A stretch of DNA of 5,423 nucleotides from DATKMS01 sp041497995 (lineage in GTDB: Bacteria > Desulfobacterota > Binatia > HRBIN30), in contig JBGQHM010000442.1 of assembly GCA_041497995.1 (NCBI GenBank), positions 1 through 5,423 of the forward strand, given 5' to 3'. The notes beneath the pieces are model-generated. The model was not told where the DNA came from. It ran no database searches and saw only the letters and a program-made list of their open reading frames with translations. Positions 1 to 4,483 of the stretch are shown piece after piece. The position numbers were made by a program, and so were the translations under genes. Every line of letters starts with the position of its first letter. The first letter of the stretch is position 1.

Positions 1-119
1 GCCGCTTCGATGGTCAACGGTTGGATCTCGCCGCCAATCGCCGCGGCCGCAGCCGCGAGATCGCGGACCGCCGGTTCGACAAACGGCGCGAAGACGCGCC
101 CATACAAACACACAATCAC
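1..119 (-). CDS. Unrecognised protein, N-terminal part only (runs off left edge)
   Basis: On the minus strand a GTG at 119-117 opens a frame that reaches the window edge without a stop, giving about 39 residues. It begins MIVCLYGRVFAPFVEP and continues with an alanine-rich, probably helical stretch (DLAAAAAAIGG). A GGAG SD at 132-129 sits nine bases upstream of the GTG, which is why I chose this start; a second in-frame GTG at 113-111 is possible. The frame is the same as that of the pseudoprotease upstream and lies 21 bases beyond its TAG, so the two are probably co-transcribed. I do not recognise the family, and too little is visible to assign a function. It could instead be the tail of a longer protein split by the TAG, but the SD and the natural end of the PDZ domain before the TAG argue against that. 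Confidence 0.5.
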   Translation of the reverse strand, partial: MIVCLYGRVFAPFVEPAVRDLAAAAAAIGGEIQPLTIEA

Positions 120-122
120 AGG

Positions 123-132
123 GGAGCGCTCC
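123..132. repeat. Perfect 10-bp palindrome GGAGCGCTCC
   Basis: GGAGCGCTCC is identical to its reverse complement. On the minus strand it contains the GGAG ribosome-binding site of the left-edge gene. As RNA it could form only a tiny hairpin (three pairs with a four-base loop), so a protein-binding site or chance is as likely as RNA control. Confidence 0.5.
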
Positions 133-136
133 GGTG

Positions 137-148
137 TCGCCTAGGCGA
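137..148. repeat. Perfect 12-bp palindrome over the pseudoprotease stop codon
   Basis: TCGCCTAGGCGA equals its own reverse complement, with the CCTAGG core containing the TAG stop (minus strand 143-141). It lies four bases from the 10-bp palindrome at 123-132. There is no T-tract on either side, so it does not look like an intrinsic terminator. Confidence 0.5.
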
Positions 149-1040
149 AGAACACTTCGGCATCGCCCGACGACACCGCCACCTGCGTCACTTGGTTGTT
201 GCGAAAGACACGAAAGTGAACCAGCTCACCAGCACGGTGCTTCCAGATCATGTTGTAGAGATCGTGCCGCCCGGCGATTTGCTCGCCGTTCACGGCCAGC
301 ACGACGTCACCCGCCTTGAGGCCAGCCTGCTCGCCCGGCGCGCCGGGCAGCACACCGGCAATGACGACGTGTTCGCGGAACGTATAACAGTAGAAGCCGA
401 CCCAGGCGCGCGACGGGCGCGAAACACGGCGGCCATGGCGCAGCAGCTCGTCGCGATGCTCCAGGTACGAATCCGCAGGGATCGCCAGGGTGAAGCGGCC
501 GACCTCGCCCAGGTCCAGCGACACGATCCCCGCGACGCGTCCCATCGTGTCGAGCAACGGCGCCCCTCCAAGCCCGGGGTTCATCGCCGTCGTCGTGATG
601 GCGCGTTCAAGCGAGTACTCCCAGTACGCATCGAAGGGCCCCACCGACGTGATCGCCCCGTTGTTCGCGCGCCGCTTGTTCTCCCCGGCGGCGGCCACGA
701 TGAAGATCTCCTGTCCGAGGCGCAGCTCCGTTGACGGACACAACCTGAGCGCGGCGAGCGGCGTTACGCCAATCTCAACAACCGCCACGCCGCTGGCGAA
801 GTCTTGGGCGACGATCTTCCCCTCGGTGGTCGTGTCATCAAGCAACGTCACCTCTACGCTGCGCGCCCCGAGCACCACATAGTTCACCGTCAAGATGAGA
901 CCCGCGGGGTCAATCACCACGCCGGTCCCCAGGCGTTGCGTCCCCAGAATCTGCGCGGACGGGTGCTCGTCCGGCACCTCGGTCTTCAGCGCCACCGTGG
1001 CGGGTAGCACCAGTTCGATCAGCTTCACCGAGGCGTTCAT
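141..1040 (-). CDS. HtrA-like pseudoprotease with C-terminal PDZ domain (catalytic triad lost)
   Basis: This 299-residue protein has the layout of the HtrA/DegP (S1C) family. A trypsin-fold domain covers about residues 5-195, with GTGVVIDPAGLILT at 38-51, a strand motif GVAVVEI at 84-90 and NPGLGGAPL at 154-162. A single PDZ domain covers about 211-290, with a WVGF ligand loop at 213-216 and GLKAGDVVLAVNG at 240-252. Against the family pattern the catalytic His (NHVV) is Tyr54, the Asp (DLAV) is Gly84 and the Ser (GNSGGPL) is Gly158, so proteolysis is not expected. There is no signal peptide or membrane helix; the N-terminus enters the fold directly, so a cytoplasmic location is inferred. The likely role is peptide or protein binding through PDZ and the dead protease fold, but the target is unknown. 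The ATG at 1040 is the only standard start before an in-frame stop at 1076-1074, and it has no SD. The gene is divergent from pabB and followed closely by the left-edge gene. Confidence 0.88.
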   Translation of the reverse strand: MNASVKLIELVLPATVALKTEVPDEHPSAQILGTQRLGTGVVIDPAGLILTVNYVVLGARSVEVTLLDDTTTEGKIVAQDFASGVAVVEIGVTPLAALRLCPSTELRLGQEIFIVAAAGENKRRANNGAITSVGPFDAYWEYSLERAITTTAMNPGLGGAPLLDTMGRVAGIVSLDLGEVGRFTLAIPADSYLEHRDELLRHGRRVSRPSRAWVGFYCYTFREHVVIAGVLPGAPGEQAGLKAGDVVLAVNGEQIAGRHDLYNMIWKHRAGELVHFRVFRNNQVTQVAVSSGDAEVFFA

Positions 1041-1048
1041 AGGGATGC

Positions 1049-1077
1049 GTGAAACGAGCGGAGAACCCTGCCGTCAA
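1049..1077 (-). promoter_or_regulatory. Weak candidate promoter for the pseudoprotease
   Basis: On the minus strand TTGACG (1077-1072) is a good -35 match. Seventeen bases further lies TTTCAC (1054-1049), a poor -10 with three of six matches. If used, transcription would begin only about 2-3 bases before the ATG at 1040, which would fit the absence of an SD there. The weak -10 keeps confidence low. Confidence 0.22.
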
Positions 1078-1084
1078 CGGCCGG

Positions 1085-1113
1085 TTGCAAGCGGGTGGAG
1101 TCCCCGTTACACA
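1085..1113 (+). promoter_or_regulatory. Weak candidate sigma-70-type promoter for pabB-pabC
   Basis: TTGCAA at 1085-1090 (four of six -35 matches) and TACACA at 1108-1113 (three of six -10 matches) are separated by 17 bases, in the 99-base gap between divergent genes. This would start the mRNA near 1120, about 20 bases before the pabB ATG. It is the best spaced pair I see there, but the match is modest. Confidence 0.3.
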
Positions 1114-1139
1114 ATTGGTCTCTCCAAAGCAGGAATCGC

Positions 1140-2498
1140 ATGGCGACGCAAGAACTCAAGCTGCCGGTGACACCGACGCAGCTCCTGAGCCGGTGCGCCG
1201 GCGAACCGTTCGTGTGTGCGCTCGATGGCGGTGACGTGCAGTCGTGGGGGATCGGCAGAGCGGTCCTCGGTTTCCGTCCGCGTGCGACGTTGCGCGTGGC
1301 TGCTACCGGCGATGCAGTGGTGCGCGACGGCCGTGAGCAGCGCTGGCACGGCCATCCCTTCGAGTTGCTGGACCGCTTTTGCGCGGCGGCAGCGCCAGCC
1401 GGCGCCCCCGAGCCGTTCGGGGGCGGTGTGCTCGCTGCGTTGAGCTACGACCTCCGCCACTGGGTCGAACGCCTCCCGGCGCGCGCCCAGGACGATCTTG
1501 GCCTACCGGTCTTGCACGCCGCCGCGTACGATTGGCTGCTGTCGTACTCCTACGCCGATCAGCGCTACCGACTGGTTTCAGCGCACTACTCCCCAGGGGA
1601 GTTGCGCGACGTCGCCGCGCGACTTGCTGCATTGGCTGCGCAGCCGGAGTCGAACGGCGCGACGCGGCGCCCGCCGTGTACGTCCAGAGACATCAGTGAG
1701 GCGGAGTACCTGACCGCGGTCGGCGCAACACTGGACTACATTGCCGCCGGTGACGTCTATCAGGTCAACCTGGCGCACCGCTTCTCCGTGGCCAACGCGC
1801 CGCCGCCCGCCAGACTGTTTGCCGCGCTGCAAAGCCAGCATCGGGTGCCCTTTGCGGCATACGTCGACGGTGGCGACTTCGTCCTGGTGTCAAACTCCCC
1901 GGAGTGCTTCCTCACGCTTGACGGTGAAACGGTTGCGACCTTCCCAATCAAAGGAACCCGCCCGCGCGCCGCCGACGCGTCCGCCGACCAGGCGCTCGCA
2001 GCCCAGCTCCGAACCGATCCGAAGGAGCAGGCCGAGCACGTCATGATCGTCGACTTGGAGCGCAACGATCTCGGCCGCATCTGTCGCCCGGGTTCGGTCC
2101 GGGTTGAAGAGTTTGCCCGCGTCCACACTTTTCCGTCCCTGCATCATCTGGTGTCCAAGGTTTCGGGGCGCCTCACGCCCGGCACGCGGTTGGCGGACGT
2201 GCTCCGGGCTACATTCCCGGGCGGGTCGATCACCGGGGCGCCGAAGATCCGTGCGATGGAGATCATCGATGAGTTGGAGCCGGTGCGTCGCGGCTTCTAC
2301 ACTGGGGCGATCGGCTTCATCGGCTTCGACGGCCGTGCCGTCTTCAATCTCGCCATCCGCAGCGCGGTTGCCACCCCCAGGAAGCTCACCTACCATGCGG
2401 GCGGAGGCATTGTGGCGGACTCAGTTCCGTCACGCGAGTATGACGAGACCCTTCTCAAAGCGCAGGCGTTCCTCGCGGCGCTGACCACTGCAGCATGA
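1140..2498 (+). CDS. pabB: Aminodeoxychorismate synthase component I
   Basis: This enzyme aminates chorismate to 4-amino-4-deoxychorismate in the cytoplasm, using ammonia from a PabA/TrpG glutaminase, in 4-aminobenzoate and folate synthesis. The protein is 452 residues, normal for PabB. An N-terminal anthranilate-synthase-like domain (about 5-170) precedes the chorismate-binding domain (about 185-450). Visible motifs are GDVYQVNLAHRF (204-215), PIKGTRPR (269-276), MIVDLERNDLGRI (302-314), FPGGSITGAPK (359-369), GFYTGAIGFI (385-394) and GGGIVADS (421-428). Lys271 in PIKGT is the residue typical of PabB; anthranilate synthase TrpE has Ala there, so PabB is preferred. I chose the ATG at 1140 because AGGA lies at 1131-1134; an in-frame ATG at 1095 would add 15 unconserved-looking residues and overlap the candidate promoter. 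The stop overlaps the pabC start. No glutaminase domain is fused or adjacent, so the amidotransferase subunit must be encoded elsewhere. Confidence 0.93.
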   Translation: MATQELKLPVTPTQLLSRCAGEPFVCALDGGDVQSWGIGRAVLGFRPRATLRVAATGDAVVRDGREQRWHGHPFELLDRFCAAAAPAGAPEPFGGGVLAALSYDLRHWVERLPARAQDDLGLPVLHAAAYDWLLSYSYADQRYRLVSAHYSPGELRDVAARLAALAAQPESNGATRRPPCTSRDISEAEYLTAVGATLDYIAAGDVYQVNLAHRFSVANAPPPARLFAALQSQHRVPFAAYVDGGDFVLVSNSPECFLTLDGETVATFPIKGTRPRAADASADQALAAQLRTDPKEQAEHVMIVDLERNDLGRICRPGSVRVEEFARVHTFPSLHHLVSKVSGRLTPGTRLADVLRATFPGGSITGAPKIRAMEIIDELEPVRRGFYTGAIGFIGFDGRAVFNLAIRSAVATPRKLTYHAGGGIVADSVPSREYDETLLKAQAFLAALTTAA

Positions 2499-3367
2499 GC
2501 CGCAAGACGCCGTCATTCGTGCAGCTCAACGGGCGCTTCGTGCCGGCGCGCGAGGCGTCGATCAGCGTCTTCGACCGTGGTCTCTTGTATGGCGACGGGC
2601 TGTTCGAGACGCTGCGCGCGTACAGCGGAAAGCCGTTCGCTCTGGATGGGCACTTGGCGCGACTGCAGACGTCTGCAGACTTTCTCGGCTTGGTCGTGCC
2701 GCGCCGGCCATGGCAACGCGACGTCGCGGCGTTGTTAAAGAAGAATGGCCTGCTGGCTTCTGACGCGTGGGTGCGGATTACGGTCACGCGCGGGGTCGGC
2801 GCCCGCGGTCTGTTGCCGCCCGCTCGGCCGCAGGCAACGCTGATCGCCATGGCTGGAGCAATCGATCCGGCGATGGCTCGAGTCCAGCGCTTCGGCGCGC
2901 GCGTCGCACTGGTCCCCTTTGCACGACACGGCTTCCTCGCGGAACACAAGGTGCTGAGCTACCTCCCTGGGGTGCTCGGCAAGGTCATCGCCGCCCGACA
3001 CGAGGCGTTCGAAGGACTCTTCGTCGACGCCGACGGCCACATCACCGAGGGAACGACCACGAACCTCTTCGCGCTGCGCGGCAAGCGCTTGTTCACACCA
3101 CCGATTGCAGGAATCCTCCCCGGCCTCACCCGCCGCACGGCCATCGAGCTTGCCACGGCTGACGGTTTGCGGGTGGTGGAGCGGCCCTTGAGTGCGGATG
3201 AATTGCTGGACGCAGACGAGGCGTTTTTGACCTCGTCGCTGGCTGAGGTCGTACCGATTGTTGCGGTCAACGCTCGCTCCATTGGCAACGGCACCGTTGG
3301 CCCGTGCGCCCAGCGTATGCAGCACTTGTACCGCCAAACGGTTGACCAAGCGCTGGCGCAGCAGTAG
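2495..3367 (+). CDS. pabC: Aminodeoxychorismate lyase (class IV PLP aminotransferase fold)
   Basis: The predicted reaction removes pyruvate from 4-amino-4-deoxychorismate to release 4-aminobenzoate, with pyridoxal phosphate as cofactor. The 290 residues match the class IV fold. DRGLLYGDGLFETLR lies at 27-41 and HLARL at 53-57. EHKVLSYLPGVLGK (150-163) carries the expected Schiff-base lysine, Lys152. ITEGTTTNLF (183-192) holds the conserved Glu185, and ILPGLTRR (207-214) and TSSLAEVVPI (246-255) form the cofactor phosphate and active-site region. By sequence alone this fold could also be a branched-chain or D-amino-acid aminotransferase. The ATGA overlap with pabB (2495-2498) strongly favours PabC. 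No SD is visible before the ATG, so translation probably depends on ribosomes finishing pabB. Confidence 0.87.
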   Translation: MSRKTPSFVQLNGRFVPAREASISVFDRGLLYGDGLFETLRAYSGKPFALDGHLARLQTSADFLGLVVPRRPWQRDVAALLKKNGLLASDAWVRITVTRGVGARGLLPPARPQATLIAMAGAIDPAMARVQRFGARVALVPFARHGFLAEHKVLSYLPGVLGKVIAARHEAFEGLFVDADGHITEGTTTNLFALRGKRLFTPPIAGILPGLTRRTAIELATADGLRVVERPLSADELLDADEAFLTSSLAEVVPIVAVNARSIGNGTVGPCAQRMQHLYRQTVDQALAQQ

Positions 3368-3450
3368 CTCGATTGACGCTGGCCGTCCCGTCGACCAGCC
3401 CGCCTGCTTCGGCTCACTGTCCTCCACTCTGGCAGATTATTTGCTCATCA

Positions 3451-3477
3451 GCCTCCAGCACCACGTCGAATGGAGGC
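3451..3477 (+). promoter_or_regulatory. Inverted repeat covering the ribosome-binding site of the 129-residue gene
   Basis: GCCTCCA (3451-3457) and TGGAGGC (3471-3477) are perfect complements with a 13-base loop. The second arm contains the GGAGG SD (3472-3476) four bases before the ATG at 3481, so the hairpin would hide the site. An earlier CCTCCA (3421-3426) could pair with the same SD instead, giving two competing anti-SD segments. The repeat is seen directly; a regulatory role is inferred. Confidence 0.45.
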
Positions 3478-3480
3478 CCC

Positions 3481-3870
3481 ATGGACCCACGGGAAGTTGC
3501 CGAACCAGTGATACGAGACTTGCTGGCTGCCGATTCGGTTCTGCCCGAGCAATTCTGGAACGCGGACCGTGGTTCAATGCACTTGTCGGGCGAATACGCC
3601 CTGATGTGGGCTGTTTTGGCGGACGGTGTTGAATGCTACCGGCGCAACGCCCACGCCACGTCACCGGTGCAGCGCGCTGAGTTCGTTGACGCCGAACAAT
3701 GGATCTCCAAGACGGACTGGGACTGGCCATTTTCGTTCGTCAACTTGTGCGAGATGTTCGGATTTGATCCGGCCGGCGTTCGATGGGCGTTGCAGCAGCA
3801 TCGGGACAGTCGCACACCCCAGGCACTGCGCCGGCAACGCTTCCGGCCCGTTACGCTCAACGCGGCATAA
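3481..3870 (+). CDS. Small conserved-type hypothetical protein (129 residues)
   Basis: This is an acidic, tryptophan-rich soluble protein with no signal peptide or membrane helix. An N-terminal helix (about 1-16) is followed by EYALMWAVLADGVECYRR (38-55), a linker, then AEFVDAEQWISKTD (66-79) and DWPFSFVNLCEMFGFDP (81-97). The tail from about 106 is basic (RRQRFRP at 117-123). From memory the pattern, an 'ALM-AVL-DA-C' helix followed by 'EAE-WI...WPFSF-N-CE--G-DP', recurs in short uncharacterised proteins of deltaproteobacterial-type genomes; I cannot name a domain. The segment 84-105 (FSFVNLCEMFGFDPAGVRWALQ) could be a helix-turn-helix, so nucleic-acid binding is a guess. The ATG at 3481 is preferred over an in-frame ATG at 3373 because GGAGG lies at 3472-3476 and the extra 36 residues are low-complexity Ser/Pro. 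It lies 113 bases after pabC and may be co-transcribed with it. Confidence 0.78.
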   Translation: MDPREVAEPVIRDLLAADSVLPEQFWNADRGSMHLSGEYALMWAVLADGVECYRRNAHATSPVQRAEFVDAEQWISKTDWDWPFSFVNLCEMFGFDPAGVRWALQQHRDSRTPQALRRQRFRPVTLNAA

Positions 3871-3883
3871 CCCGTCACCCTTT

Positions 3884-3906
3884 GGGTACCGTTCGAGACG
3901 GTACTC
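3884..3906 (+). terminator. Stem-loop after the 129-residue gene, possible terminator
   Basis: GTACCGT (3886-3892) pairs perfectly with ACGGTAC (3898-3904) around a TCGAG loop. Two further pairs outside (one G-T) extend the stem to nine. It starts 13 bases after the TAA of the preceding gene, the usual place for a terminator. The downstream sequence is pyrimidine-rich with a TTTT only at 3920-3923, not a clean T-tract, so termination may be weak. Confidence 0.42.
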
Positions 3907-3910
3907 CCCT

Positions 3911-3972
3911 CTTCCGCGGCTTTTCTTCGTCCGTTCGCTGTGGTATCCGGACCCATCCACAACGAGCGGAAG
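3911..3972 (+). repeat. Long-range inverted repeat touching the ribosome-binding site of the membrane-coil gene
   Basis: CTTCCGC (3911-3917) is the perfect complement of GCGGAAG (3966-3972), with 48 bases between. The downstream arm overlaps the start of the AAGGAG SD (3970-3975). Pairing would partly hide the SD, but the long loop makes it much less convincing than the other hairpins. Confidence 0.25.
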
Positions 3973-3981
3973 GAGACGGCA

Positions 3982-4296
3982 ATGCAGCAGCCCGACACCA
4001 CCAGCGTCGACGAGCGAGCTCAACTCCAAGAAAAAGTATGGACCTTCGCGCAGCGCGGCGTGATCTTGCTGGTGGCAATGCTGGCGGGGTTGCTGATCGG
4101 CTACAAGCTATGGGGCCAGGCGGGGGCGCTCAAGGAGCAGGTGGCGCAGCTCGAAGAGCGCGTCAACCTGCGTGAGAAGGAGCGCGACACGCTGAAAAGC
4201 CAGATGGCGATAATCGACCGCGACAAGAAAGAGGTCGAGAAGCGTCTGCTGGACGTGCAGGCGCGCTGCGCGGCACCCACCCAGGCTACGCCGTAG
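3982..4296 (+). CDS. Single-pass membrane protein with coiled coil, unknown function (104 residues)
   Basis: A short polar N-terminus (1-20) leads to one hydrophobic segment of about 20 residues (25-44, GVILLVAMLAGLLIGYKLWG). Then comes a strongly charged heptad-like coiled coil (about 48-95, with L50, V54, L57 and V61 spaced 4-3-4) and a short tail with Cys96. The layout of one helix plus a coil is shared by many unrelated proteins (FtsL/FtsB-like, tethers, LapA-like), and I see no family-specific motif, so I do not assign one. The ATG at 3982 has an excellent AAGGAG (3970-3975) six bases upstream; an in-frame ATG at 3940 lacks one and would add residues with no hydrophobic character. It lies between the 129-residue gene and ffh, all on the plus strand. 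A link to protein targeting is only suggested by position. Confidence 0.8.
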   Translation: MQQPDTTSVDERAQLQEKVWTFAQRGVILLVAMLAGLLIGYKLWGQAGALKEQVAQLEERVNLREKERDTLKSQMAIIDRDKKEVEKRLLDVQARCAAPTQATP

Positions 4297-4368
4297 CACC
4301 GCGGCTGGGATTCGTCGTTCACCGCACCCCTACCGTTTCATCGCTCGGGCTCGTCCGCCCGTGGTGAG

Positions 4369-4389
4369 CGCCCGCACAGAGCGCGGGTG
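4369..4389 (+). terminator. GC-rich stem-loop between membrane-coil gene and ffh
   Basis: CGCCCGC (4369-4375) pairs with GCGGGTG (4383-4389), including one G-T pair, around a seven-base loop. A second CCGCCCG at 4355-4361 could pair with the same downstream arm (CGGGTGG, 4384-4390). No T-tract follows, so if it ends transcription it would be Rho-assisted or inefficient. It lies just upstream of the ffh promoter candidate. Confidence 0.25.
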
Positions 4390-4404
4390 GCGACATACCT
4401 AATC

Positions 4405-4431
4405 TTGACAAGGTATACGCCCTTCTATACG
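4405..4431 (+). promoter_or_regulatory. Candidate sigma-70-type promoter for ffh
   Basis: A perfect -35 TTGACA (4405-4410) is followed by TATACG (4426-4431) as -10 (four of six). The spacer is 15 bases, shorter than the preferred 16-18. TACGGT at 4428-4433 gives a 17-base spacer but a weaker match. A further TATACG lies at 4414-4419. It is well placed, about 50 bases before the ffh start, in a 187-base gene-free gap. Confidence 0.5.
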
Positions 4432-4455
4432 GTTCCCGACTTCCGATCACCCCGA

Positions 4456-4472
4456 CCCCCTGCTACAGGGGG
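4456..4472 (+). promoter_or_regulatory. Tight hairpin enclosing the ffh ribosome-binding site
   Basis: CCCCCTG (4456-4462) and CAGGGGG (4466-4472) form a perfect seven-pair stem with a three-base CTA loop, six of the pairs being G-C. The downstream arm is the only SD-like stretch before ffh (AGGGGGA, 4467-4473; eleven bases from GGGGG to the ATG at 4484). Folded, it would block ribosome access. No T-tract follows, so it is not a typical intrinsic terminator. Confidence 0.5.
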
Positions 4473-4483
4473 ATGAAGCAACG

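Noticed and set aside
21..734. 237-codon open frame on the plus strand opposite the pseudoprotease
   Set aside because: It is arginine- and histidine-rich without recognisable motifs. It lies antisense to a clear HtrA-type protein and is the kind of open antisense frame common in GC-rich DNA.
1095..1139. Upstream ATG for pabB at 1095
   Set aside because: It would overlap the candidate promoter and add 15 residues without family features. ATG 1140 has AGGA at a suitable distance.
1890..2396. 168-codon minus-strand frame inside pabB
   Set aside because: It is antisense to the conserved chorismate-binding motifs of pabB, with low-complexity composition and no convincing SD.
1140..2498. Anthranilate synthase component I (trpE) as the identity of the pabB gene
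   Set aside because: Lys271 in the PIKGT motif and the overlapping pabC point to aminodeoxychorismate synthase.
3378..3399. GCTGG/CCAGC inverted repeat after pabC as a terminator
   Set aside because: Only five pairs with a twelve-base loop and no T-tract; too weak to call.
2735..3427. 230-codon minus-strand frame over pabC
   Set aside because: It is a shadow of the PLP enzyme's coding strand and shows no family motif.
3373..3480. Upstream ATT-to-ATG extension of the 129-residue gene, starting at 3373
   Set aside because: The extra 36 residues are Ser/Pro-rich with no SD before them, whereas GGAGG directly precedes 3481.
4297..4483. SRP RNA (ffs) or tRNA gene in the gap before ffh
   Set aside because: I found no SRP domain IV tetraloop hairpin with its asymmetric loop and no cloverleaf with a T-loop; only the promoter and hairpins described are visible.
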